From: an uncultured Bacteroidales bacterium
Lineage (GTDB): Bacteria; Bacteroidota; Bacteroidia; Bacteroidales; Paludibacteraceae
DNA length: 21,934 nucleotides
Reading direction: 5' to 3'
NCBI GenBank assembly: GCA_937910305.1
Contig: CALEPS010000165.1
Location: forward strand, 1 to 21,934
Shown here: piece by piece, positions 14,210-21,934 of the stretch
How the letters are laid out: the number at the start of each line of letters is the position of its first letter
Position numbering within the stretch: the first letter of the stretch is position 1
Notes under the pieces: generated by a model
What the model was told of the DNA's origin: nothing
What the model saw: the letters and a program-made list of their open reading frames with translations, nothing else
Database searches by the model: none
Program-made: the position numbers and the translations under genes

Positions 14210-16483
14210 ATGACGAAAAAACAGATGAATATTGTAACCAAAGAGATTGCTCTCCCCGATGGACGAGTAATCAAACTGGAGACAGGCAAATTGGCCAAAC
14301 AAGCTGATGGCGCTGTGATGGCGACTCTCGGCAACACGATGATTCTGGCTACTGTCTGCTCCGCAAAAGATGCGGTTCCGGGTACTGATTTTATGCCCCT
14401 GACCGTAGAGTACAAAGAGAAATTTGCGTCCGCAGGACGCTTCCCCGGCGGTTTCACCCGCCGCGAAGGCAAAGCATCGGATTATGAAATCCTTATTGCG
14501 CGTCTGATCGACCGTGCCCTTCGTCCCCTCTTCCCTTCTAACTATCACGCAGAGACATTCGTTAACGTAACGATGTATTCCGCTGACGGTATCGACATGC
14601 CGGAGAGCATTGCCGGACTGGCAGCAGGCGCTGCGCTGGCTTGCTCGGATATACCTTTCGAGGGTCCGGTGAGCGAAGTGCGCGTGGCACGTGTGGACGG
14701 CAAGATGGTTATCAACCCAACCTTCGAGCAATGCGAGCATGCTGACCTCGAGCTGATGGTAGCCGCTACGTATGACAACATCATGATGGTTGAGGGCGAG
14801 ATGAAAGAGGTGCCGGAGAGCGTAATGCTGGAGGCTATCAAAGCTGCGCACGAGGCTATCAAACCGCAGTGTCTGGCTATCAACGAGATGATGAAGGCTT
14901 ATGGCAAGGAAGTGAAACGCGAGTATTGCCATGAGGTGAACGACGAGGAACTGAAGCAGGCTGTGCATGACTACAGTTATGCCCGCGCTTATGCGCAAGC
15001 TACTGCCGCCGACACCGACAAGCACCACCGCGAGGCTATGTTCAGCCAGATCCGCGAGGATTTCAAGGCTGAGAAAGCCGACTACATGGCAGCCCGCGCA
15101 GAGGCTTTAGGCGTAGATATCGACGAGATCGCAGCCCTGGTAGACCGCTATTATCACGACGTAGAGAAAGAGGCTATGCGCCGCGCTGTGCTGGATGAAG
15201 GCAAGCGTCTGGACGGTCGTAAAACGACTGAGATCCGTCCTATCTGGTGCGAAGTAGGTCCGCTTCCCGGACCTCACGGAAGCAGTATCTTCACCCGTGG
15301 CGAGACCCAGTCGCTCTCTACCGTAACACTCGGTACCAGCCGCGACGAGAAGATCGTTGACGAGGCTCTGATCCAAGGAACCGACAAATTCCTGCTGCAC
15401 TATAACTTCCCGCCGTTCTCAACGGGTGAGGCTAAGGCGCAACGCGGCGTAGGACGTCGCGAGATCGGGCACGGTAACTTGGCGTGCCGCGCGCTGAAGA
15501 ACATGATCCCGGAAGATTTCCCCTACACCGTACGTGTAGTAAGTGATATTCTGGAGTCCAATGGTTCGAGCTCAATGGCTACCGTTTGTGCCGGAACACT
15601 GGCGCTGATGGATGCAGGTGTGCCGATGAAAAAACCGGTAAGCGGTATCGCAATGGGTCTGATCTCGGAGAACCAAGGCAAGAACTACGCGATCCTTTCT
15701 GATATCCTCGGCGACGAGGACCACCTCGGAGACATGGATTTCAAGACCACGGGAACCAAGGACGGTCTGACTGCATGCCAGATGGATATCAAGGTAGATG
15801 GTCTCTCCTATGAGATATTAGAGAACGCGCTCGCACAGGCGCACGAGGCACGTATGTATATCCTCGGTAAGATCCTGGAGTGCATGCCGGCTCCGCGTGC
15901 TGACCTCAAACCGCACGCTCCGCGCATCACTTCGTTCTATATCCCGAAAGATATGATCGGTGCTGTAATAGGCCCGGGCGGAAAGATCATCCAGGGTATC
16001 CAGGCTGAGACCGGAGCTGTCATCTCTATCGATGAAGACGAGAAGGGCGGCAAGGTAGAGGTAGCATCCAACAACGGCGAACAGATGGCTGCCGCTATCG
16101 CCAAGATCAAAGCAATCGTTGCGCTGCCGGAAGTAGGCGAAGAGTATGACTCAGTCGTTAAGTCGCTCATGCCGTACGGCTGTTTCGTTGAGTTCATGCC
16201 GGGTAAGGAAGGTCTGCTGCATATCAGCGAGATCGACTGGAAACGCTATGAGACGATGGAAGAGACCGGAATCAAGGAAGGCGACCATATCCGCATCAAA
16301 CTGCTGGAGATCGACCCGAAGACCGGTAAGTTCCGTCTGAGTGCCAAAGCGCTGAAAGAGAAACCCGAAGGTTATGTAGAGCCGGAGAGACCGGCACGCG
16401 CACCGCGTGGCGACCGTGACGGCGCACGCCTCGACAGAGGACCAAGACCCGAACGCCGCGGTCCCCGTCCCGAGAAACGATAA
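14210..16483 (+). CDS. pnp: Polyribonucleotide nucleotidyltransferase (PNPase)
   Basis: 757 aa, slightly longer than the usual about 700-720. It degrades RNA phosphorolytically 3' to 5' in the cytoplasm. Domains in order: first RNase PH domain (about 10-145; FPGGFTRREGK, DRALRPLF), an all-helical linker (150-300), second RNase PH domain (about 310-550; GPHGSSIFTRGETQ, SNGSSSMATVCAGTLALMDAGVP, GDEDHLGDMDFK), KH domain (about 560-615; VIGPGGKIIQ is the GxxG loop), S1 domain (about 630-700; GCFVEFMPGKEGLLHISEI), then an Arg/Pro/Gly-rich basic tail (PERPARAPRGDRDG...RRGPRPEKR) likely to bind RNA. The start MTKKQMN follows the leader hairpin. It forms a single-gene unit with its own promoter and terminator. 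Confidence 0.97.
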   Translation: MTKKQMNIVTKEIALPDGRVIKLETGKLAKQADGAVMATLGNTMILATVCSAKDAVPGTDFMPLTVEYKEKFASAGRFPGGFTRREGKASDYEILIARLIDRALRPLFPSNYHAETFVNVTMYSADGIDMPESIAGLAAGAALACSDIPFEGPVSEVRVARVDGKMVINPTFEQCEHADLELMVAATYDNIMMVEGEMKEVPESVMLEAIKAAHEAIKPQCLAINEMMKAYGKEVKREYCHEVNDEELKQAVHDYSYARAYAQATAADTDKHHREAMFSQIREDFKAEKADYMAARAEALGVDIDEIAALVDRYYHDVEKEAMRRAVLDEGKRLDGRKTTEIRPIWCEVGPLPGPHGSSIFTRGETQSLSTVTLGTSRDEKIVDEALIQGTDKFLLHYNFPPFSTGEAKAQRGVGRREIGHGNLACRALKNMIPEDFPYTVRVVSDILESNGSSSMATVCAGTLALMDAGVPMKKPVSGIAMGLISENQGKNYAILSDILGDEDHLGDMDFKTTGTKDGLTACQMDIKVDGLSYEILENALAQAHEARMYILGKILECMPAPRADLKPHAPRITSFYIPKDMIGAVIGPGGKIIQGIQAETGAVISIDEDEKGGKVEVASNNGEQMAAAIAKIKAIVALPEVGEEYDSVVKSLMPYGCFVEFMPGKEGLLHISEIDWKRYETMEETGIKEGDHIRIKLLEIDPKTGKFRLSAKALKEKPEGYVEPERPARAPRGDRDGARLDRGPRPERRGPRPEKR

Positions 16484-16493
16484 TCAAAAAAAG

Positions 16494-16519
16494 CAGCGTC
16501 GAAAGACGCTGTTTTTTTT
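16494..16519 (+). terminator. Intrinsic terminator of pnp
   Basis: CAGCGTC-GAAA-GACGCTG: a perfect 7-bp stem with a GNRA tetraloop, then eight T. It starts 10 bp after the pnp stop codon. Confidence 0.95.
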
Positions 16520-16529
16520 GATAATTCAC

Positions 16530-16540
16530 AATGCACAATT
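16530..16540 (+). repeat. Left flank repeat of the four-helix-bundle cassette
   Basis: AATGCACAATT, part of a run of ACAATTC-like units (16521-16555). Its exact reverse complement is at 16926-16936 on the far side of the gene. Confidence 0.6.
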
Positions 16541-16546
16541 CACAAT

Positions 16547-16915
16547 TCATAATTCCATGCCATTATTTGTTTTGGTGGTCTTTATGATAGATGTTAGTAT
16601 TTTTAATAGTTCTTTATTTTCTGAATATACACTATCATATAGATCTTGTTCAAGTATATTACTTTCGTGCAAAAGTTCTAACCAATATTCTGTTTCTTCA
16701 GCTTCTTTTAGTGCTATGGATAATTTAGAAATAAAGTCAGGAGTGCTCTGCGCCCTAACTCCTTCTTTAACATTCGCGCCAATACTGGTACCAGATCGTA
16801 AAACTTGTTTGGAAAGAACATACTCATGCTTTGGGGTACTTAACCATTGATATAAACTTATTATCCTCAGTGCAAATGCTTTACTTTTTTGCTCGATGAC
16901 ATTTCCCTCTTTCAT
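16547..16915 (-). CDS. Four-helix bundle protein (23S rRNA IVS / S23 family)
   Basis: 122 aa. The sequence fits the family closely: an N-terminal KSKAFALRIISLYQWL helix, then VLSKQVLRSGTSIGANVKEGVRAQSTPDFISKLSIALKEAEETEYWLELL, the conserved core, and a C-terminal helix with LLKILTSIIKTTK. The family was first seen inside 23S rRNA intervening sequences and includes the Avd accessory protein of diversity-generating retroelements. Most Bacteroidales copies stand alone and their role is unknown. No reverse transcriptase or template repeat is in this window. The gene is more AT-rich than pnp and tamB on either side and is bounded by inverted copies of AATGCACAATT. Its stop codon lies inside the left repeat run, which suggests it moves as a cassette. 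Confidence 0.9.
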   Translation of the reverse strand: MKEGNVIEQKSKAFALRIISLYQWLSTPKHEYVLSKQVLRSGTSIGANVKEGVRAQSTPDFISKLSIALKEAEETEYWLELLHESNILEQDLYDSVYSENKELLKILTSIIKTTKTNNGMEL

Positions 16916-16925
16916 TTTACTTAAT

Positions 16926-16936
16926 AATTGTGCATT
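16926..16936 (-). repeat. Right flank repeat of the four-helix-bundle cassette
   Basis: AATTGTGCATT, the exact reverse complement of 16530-16540, followed by GAATTGTAAATTGTAAAC, which is made of the same ACAATT-type units inverted. Confidence 0.6.
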
Positions 16937-16958
16937 TTGAATTGTAAATTGTAAACTT

Positions 16959-19900
16959 TTAAAAGTCTATCTTCCATACCAGTCCGACGCCTTGTATCGT
17001 CGAAGCCTGGCGGAGCGAGTACTTATCAACGGTATGGGTGTACCCTTTCAGCCGCAGCTGGCCGTCTTCCGTCAGCAGCACCTCTACATCCAGATCACCG
17101 AAGAAAGGCTGGTTGGAGATATCATTATACCGATAGCCCACATTACCGTTGATCAAAAGCCGGTCCACAGGCTGCAACTGGAACTGCGCCTCGTATTCCT
17201 GGCTTCTCCCGGCTCCCTCTCCATCCGTACGGATTGCCACTCCGAGCGTCAGCATATCCGTCAGTCTCGAAAGCCATGCGTTAATCTGGCTGGTAACGGT
17301 GGAAGACAGCAGCGAGTAGGTGGAATTCAGCGTAGCGTACTGCGCATTCGCCATATAATCAGGCGTGAAGAAACGTCCAAAGACGAGAAGGTAAATAACC
17401 TGCCTCATGAGCATCTCGTCGGTGTTGATGATCTGCCGCACCTGCTGCTGGATATTCTGGTCCGACATCGGGAATTCCAACGCGAAAGAGAGTATCGGAT
17501 TATTAAGCGTTCCGGTCATATGCAGGCATGTCAGCACCGGTATATTCGACCGCGAGGTAGCCAGTTGGGCCGCATCGTCTCCAAAGAGATCACGCAGGTT
17601 GGCTACAGCCCTGTATTTCGCCGTAACATCCAGTTGGGGATTAGACGGGTTGCCCGAGAAAACAATCGTAGAGCCCTCACCTACGGTAAACTCTTTACGG
17701 ATCATATTCGCCACGGTATAAGAGAGCGTTCCTTGGTTGATATCATACGTACCGAGCAGCGAGACATCGCCGGTGCTGGTGTCGTAAGTCAGGCGCAGAG
17801 CTCCTGTGCCGCGGCCCTGAATCATATCCCCGTTACTCTCTCCTAACACCAGTTGGAAGAGCAGGAAGGGGTTGATATCCAGGTTCAGTTTGATAGTACA
17901 TCTCTCCGGCCGCGCCAGCTCGATAGTCCGGCGGACCGAATCTTCCGGCACCTCATAACGGAGCGTGTCGCCTGCCGCCACAAAATGGACGAACGAGGAC
18001 TCGTACGCAGAGGAAGCGTTATCCAGCGAGAGCCGGAAGCGGCTGTTCTTCGAGGTGCTGGCATTAGCGGAGACGAGGATATCCGATTCATGCCCGGTGA
18101 CATCCACATGGCCGGTAGCATAGACCTTGCCGCGCAGCATCTCGCCCGGCGCGTCATTGTCGAAGACCAGCGCGTCGGTGGCATCCACATGCAGAGCCAA
18201 TACGAAATCGTGGAACTGCTCATGATGGACTGCTCCCTTCACACGAACGGGGTTACCCTCCGCATCCGTCAGATGCACATCGGGGAAGATGATAGCCGTA
18301 GTATCCATGATAATCGAATCCGAAGGGATGGTATATCGCGCCCCGGTCCAGGGGAGCGTCAGATGGGCATCATGCGCCAGTTCGCGGATCAGGACGTACA
18401 CCAGTCCTTTCCTGCCGCCTACCACTACTCTGCCCGACCCGTATCCGTCCAGATCGGTCAGCACCGTGTTCGTCCAGTGATTAATGAATTCAAGCGGTAC
18501 GGAATCGGTTGTCATATCCAGTTCCCATACGCCGGAGTGGTCAAAGAGCGCTTTGCCGTCCAACGCTACTCTTCTCGTATCCGGCATGTGCGGTTTGAAC
18601 ACATCGGCATGGAAGGCGAGCGAATCGGATATATGCAGATCCACCTCCGCGTCACCGAAGAGACAGTTGTTGAGTCCCATCGAGTCAATATGTATCCGGG
18701 TATCTATCTGCGGACGGCGGAAGAGCGATGTGATATCCGCACTGCCGGTGAGCAGGCCGTTGAACATGATGATCTTTTGCGGCAGGATAAACGGCACCAC
18801 ATAGGATGCGTCTATCCGTTGCATATCCACTGTGAGGGTGTCAGATGCCTTACGCGAACCGACACCGTTGGCGTACAGATGCTGCCCCGCTCCCTCGAAG
18901 AGGAAATGCCGGATAGAGAGCGTCGTATCCGATGCACAGTAGGTGAGACGGCTCTCGCCCAGCGTATAGACCGAGTCGCGCAGCATGATTGTGCCCGGCA
19001 GACAATGGAGATCAATCAACGGCGCTTTGTTATACCGCGCGAAACGGGTCTCGAAATGCAGATCACCTCCGTAGGCTCCGGCTCGTTGCTCCGCCAGCAT
19101 CGCAAGCTGTTTCTCTCGTATAGTAAGCGGCTCATCCGTCTCCTCCGGCTGTTCCATCAAAGAAGAGAAACGGATATCCGTCAGCAGCGTGTCACGAAAA
19201 GCCTGTGCTCGCAGACCGGTATGCAGATTATCCGCCGACGCCGACACATCAAGCGCCAGAGTCTCCGACTCCGTTCCTAACGAGAGGCGTATGTCTTGCA
19301 GCGGCTTGCCGCCCACTTCCATATCCGAAGCAAGGAAAGTGAAGCTTACCGGCGACTGATTCATAGCGGAGGGATTCAGATCCGCTTCCGCACGCAGCGA
19401 AGGACTATCCGACAGTTTGACCGGAACGGCAAAGAGTTTCTGCACACGGCTCAACTCGGATCCGTCCGCCTTCATGCGGAAAGAGACGGGTTGCCATTTC
19501 GCCGACGGAGCATCCACCACTGCCGGCAGGTAATGGTGTGCCAACGCCGTGAAAGCCGGCACTAAGTCTGCGTAACGGAAAGTACCGTCCAACTGCGCAG
19601 AGAGATAATCCGATCGGAGCGTTACGGCTTTGCTGTTGGTTCCGTCTGCCGACACAAGGAGTGTCATCTGCTCCATCAGAACGGAATCCTGCGGCGTAGC
19701 CAGGAAAAGCGAATCTAACACCATGTAGCCGGATATATCATCCGCATGTTTGCCATTCATATCCACTGCCAAAGCAAAGGAGGTGCGTATGCTTGTGTCC
19801 AGAATCGGAGAAGTATCGAAATGACGGCACCGCAAGTTGAAGTTTACCTCCGGATTCTGTTGCCGCAGGTTCACAACGCCGTCAAACGCCATGTCCAGAT

Positions 19901-21380
19901 GAGGGTCCGCTATCGAGAACTTGCCTTCATACCGCCGCGGTTGCAGCTTGCCGTTTATATGCAGGTCGGCGTAGGTGTAGTTCTTATATGTGAATTTCCG
20001 TACGTGCGCTTTCACGTCCCCGGAGAGCGAACCGTTATCGATCTTGCCTTGGGACGCCAGGTCCAGCGTCACGGTCTGTAACTGGGGAAGATTGAGCATG
20101 CGTCCCAGGCGGAAGTTCTTTCCTACCACCCGTGCGTCGTAGGTCATATGCTCGAAAGCCGAATCCGAACGGAAAGTCCCGTCCGTGGAGATCGCTCCCA
20201 GAGCAGTCCTGAATGCGCCATGAAGCGTCAGGTCATGCAGCCGGCCTTGCGCCAGACCGCGATAATGGATATCTCCCAGACGATGAACCTCCTGCGGCAG
20301 ACGGATAGGACGCCCGTTCAGCTGCGACAGGAAATCCTGCATCTGGGCTGCATTGGTATGTACGTCCGTCAGGTTGGCGCGCAGGTAAGGGTTGGACATA
20401 TCCGGCAGACCGATGGCAGCCACGTCACCCTGCAGGATCGGCTTGCCGTTATAACGGAGTACCATATCGCTGAACGCGACGGAATCCAATGCGCCGCTTA
20501 CCGCTCCGGTCAGACCGATCGGGCGTTTGAGCGTCTTGAGAGCGGGCACGAAGAGGGATATCTCCGCCGGCACCAGCTCCGCGTCTATGCGCAGCGGGGC
20601 GTCCAGAGAAGCGGCCTCGAACGGCAAACGCAGGGAAATCTCGCTCAACTCCAGCTCGGATTGCGGCAACTGCGCATGCATTATGGGCACATTCAGCAGG
20701 CTGTCCGTCAGAATGACATGCGCGTCAAGATCCTTTATCACCAGAGGCGGCTGAAGATCTCCGCCGGACGGTTTCTTGTCTACCACCGCAGAGAGTTCGG
20801 TTATCTCCGCATCCAGCGTCTCGGCGGAAAGGCGGTGAAGATCCATGTCCGCATGGGAGACGAAAGCCTCGTAATCTTCATACCGCAGACGGATATTATC
20901 CAGCTGTACATCCTTGACCGCTACGATACTCCGCATGGGGTTGCTCTCTTTTTTTTCATCCGTCCGGAATGCGTCAACGAGGAACTGGTAATTCCATTCT
21001 TTCGTACTCGCGCCTTCGGCACTTGGTATTTCTATCTGATGCACATCCGCCAGTACGTCATTCAATCGCACGTGGCTGAATTTAATCTCTCCGTGGCGGA
21101 GGGCAAGAGGCGAGAACTGGGCGAATGCTTCTCCGACAAACGCCAGCGTATCGCCCTGACGGTCTTCCAGATATATATCTTTTATCGTGAGTCTGGCGGG
21201 GAACTGATAACTCACAGACCCTACCTGCGCATTCGTGCCGAGCGCGCGCGACAGTTCGGCGGCCGCAAGCTGCACGGCAGCCGTCTCCACTTTGTCGCTC
21301 GACAAAGCAGCTATGAATGTTCCGCCTACCAATGCCAGACCGGCAAGCATGACACCTAATATGTACAACGCGCGTTTCAC
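16959..21380 (-). CDS. tamB: TamB-like translocation and assembly module protein (DUF490)
   Basis: 1473 aa from a GTG at 21380 (GTG-AAA-CGC-GCG, read MKRALYILG). The frame is open to 21572, but the canonical promoter at 21399-21430 lies inside that extension, so the longer starts are rejected; an ATG at 21350 would cut into the membrane helix. An N-terminal TM anchor (about 4-26, LYILGVMLAGLALVGGTFIAAL) is followed by a very long run of beta-strand repeats typical of AsmA/TamB bridge-like proteins, and the C-terminal TamB domain (about 1150-1473) ends with GYRYNDISNQPFFGDLDVEVLLTEDGQLRLKGYTHTVDKYS. TamB-type proteins are anchored in the inner membrane, span the periplasm and help outer-membrane assembly or lipid transport. 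Bacteroidetes often lack TamA and use a BamA-like partner (family knowledge). Long open frames on the opposite strand are shadows. Confidence 0.92.
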   Translation of the reverse strand: MKRALYILGVMLAGLALVGGTFIAALSSDKVETAAVQLAAAELSRALGTNAQVGSVSYQFPARLTIKDIYLEDRQGDTLAFVGEAFAQFSPLALRHGEIKFSHVRLNDVLADVHQIEIPSAEGASTKEWNYQFLVDAFRTDEKKESNPMRSIVAVKDVQLDNIRLRYEDYEAFVSHADMDLHRLSAETLDAEITELSAVVDKKPSGGDLQPPLVIKDLDAHVILTDSLLNVPIMHAQLPQSELELSEISLRLPFEAASLDAPLRIDAELVPAEISLFVPALKTLKRPIGLTGAVSGALDSVAFSDMVLRYNGKPILQGDVAAIGLPDMSNPYLRANLTDVHTNAAQMQDFLSQLNGRPIRLPQEVHRLGDIHYRGLAQGRLHDLTLHGAFRTALGAISTDGTFRSDSAFEHMTYDARVVGKNFRLGRMLNLPQLQTVTLDLASQGKIDNGSLSGDVKAHVRKFTYKNYTYADLHINGKLQPRRYEGKFSIADPHLDMAFDGVVNLRQQNPEVNFNLRCRHFDTSPILDTSIRTSFALAVDMNGKHADDISGYMVLDSLFLATPQDSVLMEQMTLLVSADGTNSKAVTLRSDYLSAQLDGTFRYADLVPAFTALAHHYLPAVVDAPSAKWQPVSFRMKADGSELSRVQKLFAVPVKLSDSPSLRAEADLNPSAMNQSPVSFTFLASDMEVGGKPLQDIRLSLGTESETLALDVSASADNLHTGLRAQAFRDTLLTDIRFSSLMEQPEETDEPLTIREKQLAMLAEQRAGAYGGDLHFETRFARYNKAPLIDLHCLPGTIMLRDSVYTLGESRLTYCASDTTLSIRHFLFEGAGQHLYANGVGSRKASDTLTVDMQRIDASYVVPFILPQKIIMFNGLLTGSADITSLFRRPQIDTRIHIDSMGLNNCLFGDAEVDLHISDSLAFHADVFKPHMPDTRRVALDGKALFDHSGVWELDMTTDSVPLEFINHWTNTVLTDLDGYGSGRVVVGGRKGLVYVLIRELAHDAHLTLPWTGARYTIPSDSIIMDTTAIIFPDVHLTDAEGNPVRVKGAVHHEQFHDFVLALHVDATDALVFDNDAPGEMLRGKVYATGHVDVTGHESDILVSANASTSKNSRFRLSLDNASSAYESSFVHFVAAGDTLRYEVPEDSVRRTIELARPERCTIKLNLDINPFLLFQLVLGESNGDMIQGRGTGALRLTYDTSTGDVSLLGTYDINQGTLSYTVANMIRKEFTVGEGSTIVFSGNPSNPQLDVTAKYRAVANLRDLFGDDAAQLATSRSNIPVLTCLHMTGTLNNPILSFALEFPMSDQNIQQQVRQIINTDEMLMRQVIYLLVFGRFFTPDYMANAQYATLNSTYSLLSSTVTSQINAWLSRLTDMLTLGVAIRTDGEGAGRSQEYEAQFQLQPVDRLLINGNVGYRYNDISNQPFFGDLDVEVLLTEDGQLRLKGYTHTVDKYSLRQASTIQGVGLVWKIDF

Positions 21381-21398
21381 TCGTGTATATTTAGCGTG

Positions 21399-21430
21399 CA
21401 AAGGTACGAAAAATATTTCGTACAGGCAAA
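21399..21430 (-). promoter_or_regulatory. Promoter of tamB
   Basis: Minus strand: TTTG (21430-21427), an exact 20-bp spacer, TACCTTTG (21406-21399), 18 bp before the GTG start. It is divergent from the rplS promoter only 36 bp away. It decides the tamB start. Confidence 0.85.
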
Positions 21431-21466
21431 TAAAATCAATAATTTTGAAAAAAAACATACAAAAAT

Positions 21467-21497
21467 TTTGCCAATTCAAAAAAAAGCAGTACCTTTG
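21467..21497 (+). promoter_or_regulatory. Promoter of rplS
   Basis: TTTG (21467-21470), a 19-bp spacer containing A8-GCAG, TACCTTTG (21490-21497). The leader to ATG 21678 is about 170-180 nt. Confidence 0.85.
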
Positions 21498-21503
21498 CAC
21501 GCT

Positions 21504-21677
21504 TTTTCCGTCGAAGAACGTATGTTCGAGAAAAATCGCACATTGCGCTTTTTCCTCGTCGAAAGAGCACATATCGTGCCTCTGGCGATTGCATTAGGCT
21601 GAGAGCTGAGAGCTGAATGCCGAATAGTAGTATATGCCCGATGTGTAATGTTGGAATCCATAAAAATAACTAACGAA
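21504..21677 (+). promoter_or_regulatory. Long rplS 5' leader, possible regulatory RNA
   Basis: No gene is supported here. The leader contains a TCGAA...TTCGA dyad around GAACGTATGTTC (about 21515-21535), a second CGTCGAAAG stretch, and a short tandem repeat GAGAGCT-GAGAGCT (21601-21614). Ribosomal-protein leaders often bind the protein for feedback control, but I cannot match this to a known L19 leader. The tandem repeat could equally be an intergenic repeat. Confidence 0.3.
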
Positions 21678-21934
21678 ATGGATTTAATGAAAGTTGCCGA
21701 GCAAGCTTTTGCCGGTGAGAAGAAAGAATTCCCTGCATTCAAAGCAGGTGACCAGATTACGGTAGGTTACCGTATTAAAGAAGGTAACAAAGAGCGTGTT
21801 CAGGAGTTCCGCGGTGATGTGATCTGCATCCACGGTAGCGGAGACAAGAAACGCTTCACGGTTCGTAAAATGAGCGGTAACGTCGGTGTTGAGCGTATCT
21901 TCCCGATGGACAGCCCCTTCATTGAGAGCATCAC
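21678..21934 (+). CDS. rplS: 50S ribosomal protein L19 (3' truncated by window edge)
   Basis: 85 residues are visible from ATG 21678 (MDLMKVAEQAFAGEKKEFPAF); the gene runs off the right edge (L19 is usually about 115-120 aa). Diagnostic segments: FKAGDQITVGYRIKEGNKERVQEFRGDVICIHG, then FTVRKMSGNVGVERIFPMDSPFIESI. L19 sits at the 30S-50S interface of the ribosome. MDLM has a second ATG at 21687; the first is kept because it fits the family's N-terminus. Confidence 0.95.
   Translation, partial: MDLMKVAEQAFAGEKKEFPAFKAGDQITVGYRIKEGNKERVQEFRGDVICIHGSGDKKRFTVRKMSGNVGVERIFPMDSPFIESI

Noticed and set aside
14165..15028. 287-aa frame opposite pnp
   Set aside because: Antisense shadow of a strongly conserved gene; His/Leu-rich with no motif.
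16521..16957. Diversity-generating retroelement suggested by the Avd-like four-helix protein
   Set aside because: No reverse transcriptase gene, template repeat or variable-repeat pair in the window; the family mostly occurs without them.
17853..19280. 475-aa frame opposite tamB (also the 284-aa and 403-aa frames)
   Set aside because: Arg/Gln-rich translations without domain character, lying antisense to the well-supported tamB; codon-composition shadows.
21381..21572. 64-residue N-terminal extension of TamB
   Set aside because: It spans the divergent rplS promoter and the tamB promoter; GTG 21380 gives a normal membrane-anchor N-terminus.
1..21934. CRISPR array, tRNA or rRNA genes
   Set aside because: No regularly spaced repeats and no tRNA- or rRNA-like stretches were seen by eye on either strand; a covariance-model scan was not possible.

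Overview
The window looks like chromosome from a gut- or rumen-type member of the Bacteroidales. Four things support this. (1) Almost every gene start is preceded by the Bacteroidetes promoter pattern TTTG-N19/20-TAnnTTTG. (2) The giant surface protein ends in a type IX secretion (T9SS) sorting domain and carries Listeria-Bacteroides (InlB-type) repeats. (3) The serine recombinase resembles the Bacteroides Mpi 'master invertase' family. (4) The housekeeping genes pnp, tamB and rplS are Bacteroidetes-like. All of this was read by eye; no database was searched.

Layout. Positions 1-3355 are AT-rich accessory DNA: the 3' end of a SIR2-like protein, a PD-(D/E)XK nuclease fused to DUF2971 (a defence-like pair), an Mpi-like serine invertase, and a type II toxin-antitoxin (TA) pair. 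Positions 3499-13954 form a surface-protein locus. It starts with a strong rightward promoter and an rRNA-like boxA leader that feeds only a 49-aa frame. Next comes a leftward, 3'-truncated secreted-protein module of 251 aa, then a second, leftward TA pair, then a rightward 2670-aa T9SS adhesin and a 208-aa membrane protein in the same operon. Positions 14118-21934 are core genome: pnp, a small four-helix-bundle gene cassette between inverted repeats, tamB (leftward), and the start of rplS (rightward).

The most interesting structure is in the surface-protein locus. The truncated leftward module and the giant gene share a 22-bp near-perfect inverted repeat (21/22), at 3621-3642 and 6783-6804. 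It lies exactly where their homology stops and in the same reading frame, so inversion between the copies would join the short module's N-terminus in frame to the 2170-aa body of the giant protein. A second perfect 16-bp inverted repeat (3582-3597 / 4339-4354) spans the start codons next to the orphan leader. Inversion there would place the silent module directly behind the promoter and boxA. A third copy of this start-codon element sits at the giant gene's own start (5295-5310). With an invertase gene 1 kb away, the locus reads as a candidate DNA-inversion system for surface variation, with a TA pair inside the invertible part. Whether it actually flips cannot be seen from one sequence; simple duplication and decay of a paralogue is the main alternative.
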